Shown here in pieces: positions 1-9,711 of a stretch of 64,000 bases of DNA. The stretch's first letter is position 1. Each line of letters starts with the position of its first letter. Source of the stretch: Thermohalobaculum sp039184865 (lineage in GTDB: Bacteria; Pseudomonadota; Alphaproteobacteria; Rhodobacterales; Rhodobacteraceae); assembly GCA_039184865.1 (NCBI GenBank), contig JBCDAV010000012.1, positions 86,722 through 150,721 on the forward strand, read 5' to 3'. The translations under genes and the position numbers were made by a program. The notes below the pieces were generated by a model. It saw only the letters and a list, made by a program, of their open reading frames with translations. It had not been told where the DNA came from and ran no database searches.

Positions 1-321
1 CACCTTCTCGTAGCCGTAAAGCCACGAAAGCTGAGGCAGCACGGCGTCGAGCGCGCGGATGATCGGCCGCGTCGGGCCTTCGCGTCCATTGTCCATCGCC
101 CGGCGCAGGTGGACGGTGACCGGCTTGTCCTCGATCTCCTGCGCTGCGACCTCGGCATCCGATTCGAGCACCTTCGAGATCGTCTCGCGCACCACGCGCT
201 GGTGCGAGCGGATCTTGCCGGAGCCGCCAGCGCCCGACCGGCGGTAGAGCTCGCGGATTTCGCGCAGCAGGTAGATCCAGTCGGGGCAGTTCGTCAGGGT
301 GGTCATGGGCGCGCCAGTCAT
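1..321 (-). CDS. dddL: DMSP lyase, DddL-like (5' part of gene, cut by window edge)
   Basis: The first 107 residues are present and the gene runs off the left edge. DddL is a cupin DMSP lyase that splits dimethylsulfoniopropionate into dimethyl sulfide and acrylate. The N-terminal helical region reads CPDWIYLLREIRELYR, then SAGGSGKIRSHQ and LSWLYGYEKV, which matches my memory of DddL N-termini (DWTYLLRE, GGS..IRSH, YGYEKVP). The metal-binding cupin motifs lie outside the window, so the catalytic half cannot be checked. The start is uncertain: ATG at 321 (MTGAPMTT) or ATG at 306 (MTTLTN), neither with a clear ribosome binding site. The frame stays open further upstream without an ATG. The gene follows the thiolase on the same strand by about 90 bases, so co-transcription is plausible. 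A different cupin lyase family is the main alternative. Confidence 0.72.
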   Translation of the reverse strand, partial: MTGAPMTTLTNCPDWIYLLREIRELYRRSGAGGSGKIRSHQRVVRETISKVLESDAEVAAQEIEDKPVTVHLRRAMDNGREGPTRPIIRALDAVLPQLSWLYGYEKV

Positions 322-410
322 CGGATGCTGCGCTGCAATATAGGCGGCGCGACGAACCCTGTAAGGCCCGTTCTCCAGTTTCTTTTCGTAGAACCGTTCG
401 CCGTCCCGTG

Positions 411-1586
<1,176 letters not shown>

Positions 1587-1994
1587 GGCGGGCTCCTCCG
1601 GAGGCATGTTTCAGCAATTGGTCGGGCGGGTTGAAGCACCAAGCGGCGGACGGATCAAGCAAAGACGACGAAGGATTGGTCGGGCCTTGCGGCGGCCGAC
1701 CCTCGATCTGTCGCGTTATCAACGCAACGAACCTCTAAGAGGCAACGCGCATGGTGATCCGGTGCGCGCTATCGCATGCGCCCGCGCGGAGTGCGAGGAT
1801 CGCCTGCAGCATCGTCCCGATCGCGCAGCGAGCAGCGACCGACCTCCCCCGGGAGGGCGCTTTTTCGGGAACGGTCCTTGGCCCGGCCACCTCCGTTGCC
1901 TCGCAGATCCAAGAACGACAACCATCGAGACGACGCCCTCCAGGTCGGGCGCTGCAGCCGCTTCACGCGGGCGTCGTTCACGACCTTTGGTCCG
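1587..1994. other. Intergenic stretch upstream of thiolase and downstream of DUF3445 gene
   Basis: I see no convincing gene in these 408 bases. A short GC stem (CCTCCC, two-base loop, GGGAGG at 1843-1856) followed by GCGCTTTTT looks like a plus-strand terminator. No plus-strand gene precedes it, so it could belong to an unrecognised small transcript or be chance. The thiolase promoter should lie here, but no clear -35/-10 pair stands out. Confidence 0.4.
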
Positions 1995-2846
1995 CTAAGC
2001 CCCCGCCACCTCCGACAGAACCTGCCGTGCGTGATCGCGGGTCGAGCCGCCGCGATACTTCAGGATGTCGTCTTCCTCTGCCGCCAGTGCGTCGTGCAGA
2101 CCCTGCGCCTGTTCCGGCGTCAGGCAGCGCAGCGGACAGACCGACGTTTTGATCCCGAAGGCGACGGCGCGGCTTTCGGGCAGGCGCACCAGCGTCTGGC
2201 GCTCGGTGCGAAGATAGAGCGGGCCGCCAACCGGCACCTGCTGCATGGTCTTGTCGGACAGTCCGAGCGGCAGGAACAGCTCCGGCGTCGGATGCACCAG
2301 CCAGTTGATCCGCACCAGCGGGCGGTCCTCGTGCAGCACCTCGAAGACCCGGTTCACGCGCCTGGCCAGCATCTCGTCATAGTCCGGCACCGGATCGTGG
2401 ATGATCGTCATCGGACGGTTCATCTTTTCCGACAGGAGCCAGCGCGACGGGAAGCACAGGATCGCGCCGATCAGCTTGTACTCGCCCGAGTCCGCATCGG
2501 GCAGCAGCAGGCAGAAATCCTCGGCGACCAGATGCGCGATCGCCGTCCAGGCGCAGTATTCCTCGAGATGCGTAATCGCCGGATCGAGTCCGAGATGGGC
2601 CTTGAGCATCGAGAGGAGTTCAAGAACGGGCTCCTCGGCTTCGTGTCGCGAGGCGATGGCGATCTCGGGATGATCGCGCAGGATCTCGTGGCGCCGGACC
2701 ATCTGCGCGTCGAAGTCCGGCAGGCGCACGGTCCAGGTATCCATGTCGAGCGGCAGCAGGCCGGGCCGCCGCGCTGTCCGCGGGTCGAGATACGGCGTGT
2801 ACGGTGCGTGATCGAGCACCCACGGTGGATCGGCGGTCGCGGTCAT
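1995..2846 (-). CDS. DUF3445 haem-dependent oxidative N-demethylase-like protein
   Basis: The 283-residue product matches the DUF3445 family (haem-dependent oxidative N-demethylase, HDOD). Characterised members oxidatively demethylate small amines such as dimethylamine. Recognisable features are the N-terminal proline-rich stretch, the central EEYCAWTAIAHLVAEDFCLLL segment, the INWLVHPTPELFLP segment, and the C-terminal FGIKTSVCPLRCL region. The true substrate cannot be read from sequence. The start ATG overlaps the stop of the upstream methyltransferase by four bases (2843-2846), so the two are almost certainly translationally coupled. No reductase or ferredoxin partner gene, as found in the four-subunit dimethylamine monooxygenase, lies beside it, so electron donors must come from elsewhere. 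Confidence 0.8.
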   Translation of the reverse strand: MTATADPPWVLDHAPYTPYLDPRTARRPGLLPLDMDTWTVRLPDFDAQMVRRHEILRDHPEIAIASRHEAEEPVLELLSMLKAHLGLDPAITHLEEYCAWTAIAHLVAEDFCLLLPDADSGEYKLIGAILCFPSRWLLSEKMNRPMTIIHDPVPDYDEMLARRVNRVFEVLHEDRPLVRINWLVHPTPELFLPLGLSDKTMQQVPVGGPLYLRTERQTLVRLPESRAVAFGIKTSVCPLRCLTPEQAQGLHDALAAEEDDILKYRGGSTRDHARQVLSEVAGA

Positions 2847-4054
2847 CGCTGGGCACCGACGGAGTAGTGCAGCAGATTGAACCCTGTGAGCGCCCGGTGC
2901 ACCGGTCCCCAGAGCGTCGAGAACGCCATCCAGTCCTCGCCCGCTGCCATCTGCCCGAGCGTGCGGGCATTGTTCACCCGTCCGATCAGCACGTGCGCAT
3001 CGTTCGGGAGCGATGCCGTCATCGACTCACCGTCGAAGGTGACGGTCAGGCGCCCCTTGTCGCGGATCTGCTTGGCAAGCGCGCCGGGCGCGACCCCGGT
3101 GATATGCGGCACCAGTTCAGGTTTCGTCGGCCGCGCCACGGCCTTCGAGACGCGGTCGGCGTGCGTGACATAGGCAACGTGGGTCTTGATGTTGCCGGCA
3201 AGCTGCTCGGCGACCGTCATGCGCCGGGCCGGGGTCAGGGCCTTGATGCGCTCGGCATAGGCAGGCTCGGCGGGCAGGTAGCTGGCCGGGTCGTAGCGCG
3301 CGCTTTCGAGAAAGGACGCGAGCCCGAGTCCGGCGCGCTCCAGTGCGCTCAGGAAAGACGCAACGTCATAAGCCCGGTCGCGCGAATGCAGCAGCAGATC
3401 GTAGAACCCGGCATCGGAATCCCGGTGATCGCGCAGATGTGGATTGCGCGGGAATGGATGGCCGTCCGGCACCTGTTTCAGGGCGGCGCGGGCCAGCCTG
3501 ATCTGGTCCTCCGGCACATCGTCGCCGAACAGCGCACCGAAGGCGTGCTGGATCGGATAGACCCCGGCGCGGCCATACGGAGCATAGACCATGAGACCCA
3601 TGCCGCCATCCGGCGCGAGCGCCTGGGCGAGCGCGCTGAACCCGGCATCCGGGTCGGGCAGGTGATGCAGCACGCCGCAGCAATCGATGTAGTCGAACGG
3701 GCCGTGATCGGGTGCCGTCAGCAGATCTCCGGTGATGAACCGGATATCGAGCCCGCGTGCCTGTGCGCGCGCCTGGGCCACGGCGCGGCTGGCCTCGGAC
3801 ATGTCGAGATAGGTGACTTCTGCCGGGCACCCGATATCGGCGAGCTTCTGCGCCAGCATGATCAGGCCGTCACCGGTTCCGCCGCCCGCCACCAGCGCGC
3901 GGAACGGCCGTGCCCAGTCGCGCTGGCCGCGAAAGAGGTAGTGATCGATCTCGACCGGGTGCGAGGGCGATCCCTCGATCAGGCGTTTCGTCTCATCGGC
4001 CGGATCCCGCTCGGGGTAGGGATAGGTCTCGTATTGTCGGCGCACGGCATCCAT
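2843..4054 (-). CDS. Class I SAM-dependent methyltransferase
   Basis: The 403-residue cytoplasmic protein begins MDAVRRQYETYPYPERDPADE, an N-terminus I associate with a two-domain methyltransferase family. The SAM-binding fold starts at about residue 53 with motif I ALVAGGGTGDGL, followed by the acidic strand end TYLDMSEAS, then FDYIDCCGVLHHLPDP as motif IV. The last ~120 residues form a separate domain of unknown role. The acceptor substrate is unknown. It overlaps the DUF3445 gene by the tetranucleotide ATGA, so a methylated-amine or methyl-transfer pathway shared by the two is a reasonable but unproven idea. Confidence 0.85.
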   Translation of the reverse strand: MDAVRRQYETYPYPERDPADETKRLIEGSPSHPVEIDHYLFRGQRDWARPFRALVAGGGTGDGLIMLAQKLADIGCPAEVTYLDMSEASRAVAQARAQARGLDIRFITGDLLTAPDHGPFDYIDCCGVLHHLPDPDAGFSALAQALAPDGGMGLMVYAPYGRAGVYPIQHAFGALFGDDVPEDQIRLARAALKQVPDGHPFPRNPHLRDHRDSDAGFYDLLLHSRDRAYDVASFLSALERAGLGLASFLESARYDPASYLPAEPAYAERIKALTPARRMTVAEQLAGNIKTHVAYVTHADRVSKAVARPTKPELVPHITGVAPGALAKQIRDKGRLTVTFDGESMTASLPNDAHVLIGRVNNARTLGQMAAGEDWMAFSTLWGPVHRALTGFNLLHYSVGAQR

Positions 4055-4102
4055 CGCCCGTCTATGGCGGATCGTCCGTCACGCCGCAATACGAAGCATG
4101 CC

Positions 4103-5032
4103 TCAGTCGTCGTGGACGTCCGTCCACTCCACATCGAGTTCCCATTGCAGCGAGTTCATCTGGTCGACCAGCCATTCATTGCGTTTCTTGGCATCGCCTA
4201 TGGCGCGGTCGCACGATCCGTAGGCCTTGTAGAGCATCAGCATGACCTCGGCCGTGACATAGGCCACCCCGGAGTCGACGATCGGAACGTTGACCCATTT
4301 GCCGGTCCAAAGTCCTTCGATGATTCCGGGCTGAGGCGTTTCGTTCATCACGCGCTCGCGGATCTTGCCCTCCAACACGATCTGAAGCGCCGTGTGCTTC
4401 AGGAAGTCTTCGAGATGGTCGGCGTCCATATCGTTGGTGCCGAGCCACTGCCATTTCGGATCGTTCAGCCAGCGATAATAAAGCGAGATGCCGCTTAGCG
4501 TGTGCGGCGACCAGCGGGCCATTTCCTCCGAGGCGACCTTCTCCGCTTCCTTCCTCACCTTCTTGAAGGCGGCTTCGATCAGCAGGCGGTTCTTCGAGTC
4601 CTTCAGGAATTCGCGCTGTTCGACCGAGACGTTCCCCGAGCCCAGATCCGAGACCGTCGAGTAGATCGTGTTCAGATCCGCCGCCAGACTGACGGCCTGG
4701 AACGAGCGTCCCACGACCATCGCCACCTGGGCGCCCTTGATCAGCGTCCCGAAACCGAGCGTTGCCACCGCCTCGACAATCGCCATGCCGATGTTCGTCC
4801 AGGCCTGATCACTGACATGGCCCTTGAAGATTTTCGACGTGCGCTCGACCTCGCGGATGTAGTGGTCCCTTTTGCGTCCGGCGACGTAGCGCTGGACCTG
4901 AATGTGAAACGTCTCGGCGTCGTAGAGCAGCAGGTAGAGCGACTCGTAGGCCAGGAGCTTTCCGACCTTTGGCGCGAGGCTCTGATCCTGCGCCGCCTTG
5001 CGCATGAGTTCATCAACGGGATATCCGGACAT
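4103..5032 (-). CDS. Hypothetical protein with central hydrophobic segment
   Basis: I do not recognise this 309-residue protein. It has a helical, charged N-terminal part (PVDELMRKAAQDQS), a long glycine/alanine-rich hydrophobic segment at about residues 88-118 (NIGMAIVEAVATLGFGTL, then IKGAQVAMVVG) that could form a membrane hairpin, and a lysine/glutamate-rich helix (LLIEAAFKKVRKEAEKVASE). The C-terminus is tryptophan-rich and acidic, ending WTDVHDD. Codon use and GC are like the neighbours, so it looks native. It reads in the same direction as the methyltransferase but 48 bases apart. The single ATG at 5032 is the natural start. Confidence 0.7.
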   Translation of the reverse strand: MSGYPVDELMRKAAQDQSLAPKVGKLLAYESLYLLLYDAETFHIQVQRYVAGRKRDHYIREVERTSKIFKGHVSDQAWTNIGMAIVEAVATLGFGTLIKGAQVAMVVGRSFQAVSLAADLNTIYSTVSDLGSGNVSVEQREFLKDSKNRLLIEAAFKKVRKEAEKVASEEMARWSPHTLSGISLYYRWLNDPKWQWLGTNDMDADHLEDFLKHTALQIVLEGKIRERVMNETPQPGIIEGLWTGKWVNVPIVDSGVAYVTAEVMLMLYKAYGSCDRAIGDAKKRNEWLVDQMNSLQWELDVEWTDVHDD

Positions 5033-5142
5033 GCGTTCCCCTTCGCGAAATGGATCTTTGAAATCGGGTTCTCACCCACCATGAGAACGCGCCAAAGTAC
5101 CATTCCCGTCGGTTCGGAGCAAACGCGCGCCCCGCGCCGGTC

Positions 5143-7308
5143 CTAGCCGATGCGCGCGATGACCAGCGTGGTGTCGTCGGCCTGGGTCGCGCCGCGGGTC
5201 TGATCGTCGAGATGCTGCAGCACGATGCCGAGGGCCGTCGCGGCGTCCGAATGCGTCGACGCGGCGAGCCGCATGGCGTCGCAGATGCCGTGGACGCCGA
5301 AGAACAGCGGCGCGTCCTTGTTTGCCGGATCGGCCTGGTACAATTCCGCCTCGGACAGACCGTCAGTGAACAGACAGATCAGATCGCCCGGCCGCACGTC
5401 GACGGACCCGCAGGCGAAATCGAGCTTTCCGGACAGGCCCATCGGCGGGCCGCCGCGCGGTTCGAGCGATCTCGGCGCCTCACCCGGCCGGGCGAGGATC
5501 GGCATGTCGTGCCCGGCGCCGCTGTACTCCAGGGTCATGGTCTGGGGATCGAACAGACAGACCACGCCGGTCACGAACATCTGGTCGCGATTGTCGCGCG
5601 TGATGTCCATGTTGGCCTGCTCCTGGACGGCGGCGAGATCTGACCGCACCAGGGCGGCACTTTTCCAGAGGCTCTTGGACAGCGCCATGAACAGGCTGGC
5701 CGGCACCCCCTTTCCCGACACGTCGCCGACCGAGAAGAACACCTTGCCGTCGCGCCGGGTGACGTAGTCGTAGAAGTCTCCGCCGACGATCTGCGCCGGA
5801 TTGATGTGGCAGGCCAGTTCGAGCGACGGCACCGGTGTGGCGCTTCCTGGCGGCAGCAGGCTCATCTGGATGCGCTGCGCGACATCAAGCTCGCCGTCCA
5901 GCCGGGACCGTCCGGCGCGTTCGGTCAACAGGGCGAGCTGGGTTTCCTGATGCCGCCGGTCACGCTCGATCAGGTAGGTCGCCATGGCGAAACCGCCGGC
6001 GATCAGCAGACCCATGCTCAGCCCCAGCCCGTCCAGCAGGAATCCGGTCGTGACGAACAGCCCGGCACTGATCGGAATGAACGAGAACGTTATGGCCAGG
6101 CCGATCGGCAGCATCTGGGCTGAAGACCTGAGCCCGAAGAAGGTCGCGAACAGTGTCGCAAGCACGAAGAAAAGCGCGCTCTCCGCCCAGATCAGCCAGG
6201 TCGGGCGATACTGGAACCGGCCGTCGAGGATCTGCTCGACCATCTGGCCGATCAATTCGCCGGTCATGGCATTCTGGAACAGCGGCGTGTCGATCCGCCC
6301 GGCGAAGTTGCCGAACCCCGTCGTCACGATCACGAACTTGTCGCGGAAAACCTGGGGATCGACGGCACCGGCGAGAACCACGTCACCGTCGAGATAGAGG
6401 TCGGGGTTCTTGTCGCGCAGGTAGAGCCGGGTCCCACCGTCGCGGCGCACCGGGACGCTCAGGTTCGCGCCGAGATCAAGCCGCACGTCCGAGCGCCAGC
6501 CGGGTCCGAGTTCCGGTTCCGGCAGATCGAGGCCCGCCCGGATGAGCTGGATCGCCATCGAGTCGTACCGCGCATCCGGTATCTGGCCGCGAAACAGAAG
6601 TTGCACCGTTGGCACGTCACGCAGGGTCGAGACCGCGCGGATATCGTCGACGATCACGCCCTCGGCGGTGGCGCGGGCGCGCAGATAGGGATGCACGGTC
6701 AGCGCCGTCGTGAGCCTCGGCGCATCCGCCAGCAGGTTTACGGCATCGTCGAGCGCCTGCAGCGAGGCTTCCTCGCGCAGGCTGCGAGACAGGCCGACGC
6801 CGCGTTTGCGCAGCATCGGCACGCGCTCGAGTCCGTTATCGTCGAAGAGGGCGACCGGGGCGACAACCGGATAGTCCGCCATCGCCGCCGACAGCTGATC
6901 GGTGCGCGGCCCGGTGACGCCCTGGCCGGCCTCGATCAGCTCAAAGATGCCCAACCCGTCCAGCAGCACGTCCAGCCCGATCGCCCTGGCGCCGCCATCA
7001 CCGATGATCCTCACGATTTCGGCGATGCGATCACGCGGCCAGATACCCTGCATGCGCACGCCGCCGGGAGCCCTCTGCAAGGCGACGATGCGCACAGCGT
7101 CGCGCGCATCTCCGGGCTCGCGTTCGAATGTCCGGTGCAGCACGTCGAACCAGTCGGTGCGCCAGGGCGGCTCCAGCTTGTGCAGGGCCAGCGTGACGGG
7201 GATCAGCGTCATCGCCACGACGATGGTAAGGCGGATGGCGAGCCCGAGCCGTCTGCGGCGCGCCCGTTCGCCCGCATACATCGTTGGGTTTCCGGTCTTC
7301 GCGTTCAT
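5143..7308 (-). CDS. CHASE2 sensor - SpoIIE-type PP2C phosphatase
   Basis: This roughly 720-residue membrane signalling protein has one N-terminal transmembrane helix (about residues 22-40). An extracytoplasmic CHASE2 sensor follows, with GVRMQGIWPRDRIAEI and RAIGLDVLLDG early and FRDKFVIVTTGF late. Three clustered transmembrane helices at about 375-450 lead to a short coiled coil and a C-terminal SpoIIE phosphatase. The phosphatase metal-site motifs are intact: GGDFYDY, GDVSGKG and DDTTLVI. Such proteins dephosphorylate anti-sigma antagonists in partner-switching pathways. ATG at 7308 (MNAKTGN) is chosen; ATGs at 7371, 7332 and 7281 are possible and no ribosome binding site clearly decides. 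It is divergent from dddP copy 1. Confidence 0.88.
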   Translation of the reverse strand: MNAKTGNPTMYAGERARRRRLGLAIRLTIVVAMTLIPVTLALHKLEPPWRTDWFDVLHRTFEREPGDARDAVRIVALQRAPGGVRMQGIWPRDRIAEIVRIIGDGGARAIGLDVLLDGLGIFELIEAGQGVTGPRTDQLSAAMADYPVVAPVALFDDNGLERVPMLRKRGVGLSRSLREEASLQALDDAVNLLADAPRLTTALTVHPYLRARATAEGVIVDDIRAVSTLRDVPTVQLLFRGQIPDARYDSMAIQLIRAGLDLPEPELGPGWRSDVRLDLGANLSVPVRRDGGTRLYLRDKNPDLYLDGDVVLAGAVDPQVFRDKFVIVTTGFGNFAGRIDTPLFQNAMTGELIGQMVEQILDGRFQYRPTWLIWAESALFFVLATLFATFFGLRSSAQMLPIGLAITFSFIPISAGLFVTTGFLLDGLGLSMGLLIAGGFAMATYLIERDRRHQETQLALLTERAGRSRLDGELDVAQRIQMSLLPPGSATPVPSLELACHINPAQIVGGDFYDYVTRRDGKVFFSVGDVSGKGVPASLFMALSKSLWKSAALVRSDLAAVQEQANMDITRDNRDQMFVTGVVCLFDPQTMTLEYSGAGHDMPILARPGEAPRSLEPRGGPPMGLSGKLDFACGSVDVRPGDLICLFTDGLSEAELYQADPANKDAPLFFGVHGICDAMRLAASTHSDAATALGIVLQHLDDQTRGATQADDTTLVIARIG

Positions 7309-7356
7309 CCGCCGTCCGGCATTCTGCTCCATCCGGCAGCGGAACCGTGCCGGACA

Positions 7357-7389
7357 GCGGGAAATTGACATCTCTGCGACATTTCCCGC
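7357..7389. promoter_or_regulatory. Perfect 9-bp dyad, candidate operator upstream of dddP copy 1
   Basis: GCGGGAAAT at 7357-7365 is repeated in inverted form as ATTTCCCGC at 7381-7389, with 15 bases between. It sits in the divergent promoter region, 66 bases before the dddP start and 49 before the CHASE2 gene start. A TTGACA (7365-7370) lies inside it. The spacing suits a dimeric repressor or activator, but no regulator is known from sequence and I do not see the same dyad upstream of dddP copy 2 or mtoX. Confidence 0.45.
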
Positions 7390-7454
7390 CGCTATCGAAC
7401 ATGACGCCGCAGGTGGCGATCTGTCTAGCTGTAGCGATAGCGCAGGAGGTTTTC

Positions 7455-8789
7455 ATGGCGAATGACCATTCCCCAGCTAACATGCCGCGAAAGATCGATC
7501 CGACGCGGCGCCAGGGGGTGAGGCCCGACGGCACCCCGGACGACCCGGACCGGGTCGAGATCGGGCCGACGCAACTGGCCTTCGATGAATGGGCCGCAGC
7601 CGGGATCGACGTGCCGAACCTCGAGCGCATGCGCCACCACCGGCACCGCCGCATCGTCGAGGCGCTGGACAAATGGGATTACGGCGCCGTCTTCCTCACC
7701 GATCCGCTCAATATCCGCTACGCCACCGACACCACGAACATGCAGCTCTGGAACGCGCACAACCCGTTCCGCGCCTGCCTGGTTTGCGCCGACGGTTACA
7801 TGGTGGTCTGGGATTATGCGCGGAACGAGCACCTGACGAGCTATGCGCCGCTGATCCGCGAGGTGCGTTCGAACGCGGGGCTGTTCTACTTCTCGGCATC
7901 CGATCTGGCGCATGACCGTGCCGAGGCGCTGGGCGACCAGATCGTCGATTTGCTGCGCGAGCATTCCGGCGGCCATCTGCGCATCGGCGTCGACAAGATG
8001 CAGCTCCACGGCATCCGCTCGCTCGAGGCGCGCGGGATCACCATCGAGGACGGCGAGGAGATCATGGAGAAGACCCGGCTGATCAAGGGGCCGGACGAGA
8101 TCGCCGCCATGCGCTGCGCGATCTATGCCTGCGAGCAGGCAATGCACGAGATGGAGGCGGAGGTCGCGCCCGGCATGACCGAGGTCGACGCCTGGGCGGT
8201 GCTGCAGTCCGGCAACTTCCGGCGCGGCGGCGAATGGATCGAGACCCGAATCCTGAGCACCGGCCCGCGCACCAACCCGTGGATGCAGGAATGCGGCCCG
8301 CGCGTGATCCAGCCGAACGAGCTTTTCGCCTTCGATACCGACATGATCGGGTGCTATGGCATGTGCGCCGATCTCAGCCGGACGTGGTGGATCGGACCGG
8401 GCGACCCCTCGGCTGAGCAGCGCCGCCTCTACCGCGAGGCACACGCGATCATCGTCGAGAACATGGCCAGCCTGAAACCGGGCATGACCTTCGAGGAAGT
8501 CTCTCACGCCGGTCGGGAACTGGCCGAGGAATTCATCCCGCAACGCTACGGCTCGAAGATGCACGGCGTCGGCCTGTGCGACGAGTGGCCGTCGATCAAG
8601 TGGCCCTGCGACGTCACGCCGATCTGCAGCGACTACACCCTGCAACCGGGCATGATGCTGTGCGTCGAGACCTATATGGGCGTGAAGGGGGCCAGGGACG
8701 GCATCAAGCTGGAGGATCAGGTCCTGATCACCGAGGACGGGGTCGAGAACCTCACGAACTATCCGTGGGATGAGAAATTGCTGGGATAG
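7455..8789 (+). CDS. dddP: DMSP lyase DddP, copy 1
   Basis: The 444-residue product belongs to the M24 (creatinase/Xaa-Pro peptidase-like) DddP family, which cleaves DMSP to dimethyl sulfide and acrylate using a two-metal centre. The metal ligands align with those of characterised DddP: Asp294 and Asp296 (FDTDMIG), Asp306 (ADLSRTWW), His370 (KMHGVGLCDEW), Glu405 (CVET) and Glu420 (KLEDQV). The catalytic Asp is Asp376. The block NMQLWNAHNPFRAC is shared exactly with copy 2. ATG at 7455 is fixed by AGGAGG at 7444-7449. The C-terminal part diverges from copy 2 (SIKWPCDVTPICSDYT against LIAYPEDWREGSFDYE), so substrate tuning could differ. It could act on another substrate, but every known catalytic residue is kept. 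Confidence 0.9.
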   Translation: MANDHSPANMPRKIDPTRRQGVRPDGTPDDPDRVEIGPTQLAFDEWAAAGIDVPNLERMRHHRHRRIVEALDKWDYGAVFLTDPLNIRYATDTTNMQLWNAHNPFRACLVCADGYMVVWDYARNEHLTSYAPLIREVRSNAGLFYFSASDLAHDRAEALGDQIVDLLREHSGGHLRIGVDKMQLHGIRSLEARGITIEDGEEIMEKTRLIKGPDEIAAMRCAIYACEQAMHEMEAEVAPGMTEVDAWAVLQSGNFRRGGEWIETRILSTGPRTNPWMQECGPRVIQPNELFAFDTDMIGCYGMCADLSRTWWIGPGDPSAEQRRLYREAHAIIVENMASLKPGMTFEEVSHAGRELAEEFIPQRYGSKMHGVGLCDEWPSIKWPCDVTPICSDYTLQPGMMLCVETYMGVKGARDGIKLEDQVLITEDGVENLTNYPWDEKLLG

Positions 8790-8919
8790 AGTTACCTTCT
8801 CACTCGAGTCTCAGCACGTCATTTGCCCACCACGGTGGGGCCTCATTCCAAGCGGCTCAATGGCCAATGCCTTGCCCTTTCTTCGTGTGATTTGTCTCAT
8901 GCGATCTTAGAGTAACCTG

Positions 8920-9606
8920 ATGTTCGGCAGTCTCCGTCGCTTAGCCCAAACGTTTTTGGAGAAACTTCGATGGCTCCTAACCATTGAAACACATGAATTT
9001 TATGGGATCTCTCTCCACGTTCATACCGACGCGGATGAGAGCTGCCTGGAAAAGGTTACCAAGGCGCTGGACCTAATCTGGGAATTCGATCCAGTAAAAT
9101 ACAAATCCATTTTTCGACTTCTACCCGGAGGTATTGCGATCGACGAACCAAAAGCTGTATCTGCAGAATATCTTCATGAAAGGAAAATGTGTTACCTGAA
9201 CTTCGATTATGTAAAACGCTATCATTCAGAAGATATTTCATTAACAATCGTACACGAATTATGTCACGCGCGATTAATGAGTCATGGCATTGGATATACG
9301 GAAGGTATCCGTCTTCGTGTCGAAAAAGCCTGCATTCGCCGAGAGCTGGCTTTCGCAATAATTCTTGATCTGCACTATGAAGGTGAGGATTACTTCGTCA
9401 ATATGATCAAGTCCGTGCAGGAAAATATATCTCCTGAAAACTATACAGACGCTGCGTTTCAAATGCGAGCGCGGCGGAACCTGTTGCTTCGTCTACGCTC
9501 ATTGAAGGATCTTGGTATTCCTGGAATCCTTCGCCGATGCGCCGTAGTTCGCCACCGGCGGCGAAGACTGAGAGAAGGATGGGTAAAAAAGTCTGGATCA
9601 GCCTGA
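8920..9606 (+). CDS. Hypothetical HExxH-containing protein, AT-rich
   Basis: I do not recognise this 228-residue protein. A zinc-protease-like motif HELCH lies at residues 112-116 (TIVHELCHARLMSHG), followed by possible third ligands in RVEKACIRRELAF. No signal peptide or membrane helix is obvious, and the C-terminus is very arginine-rich. Base composition is clearly lower in GC than all neighbours, with unusual codons such as ATA and AAA, which suggests recent acquisition. It stands alone between the two dddP genes. An upstream AGAGTAAC is only a weak ribosome binding site. It might be a peptidase or merely a zinc-binding protein; function is unknown. Confidence 0.65.
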   Translation: MFGSLRRLAQTFLEKLRWLLTIETHEFYGISLHVHTDADESCLEKVTKALDLIWEFDPVKYKSIFRLLPGGIAIDEPKAVSAEYLHERKMCYLNFDYVKRYHSEDISLTIVHELCHARLMSHGIGYTEGIRLRVEKACIRRELAFAIILDLHYEGEDYFVNMIKSVQENISPENYTDAAFQMRARRNLLLRLRSLKDLGIPGILRRCAVVRHRRRRLREGWVKKSGSA

Positions 9607-9711
9607 GACCGTGCGGAATGATCCTATGAGATCTTTCTTCGGTCCGCCGCCGCTTGAACAATAAGCCGGACTTCTTCAAGACTTTCTGCCTCGGGGATTG
9701 GGTCGTGCGAG

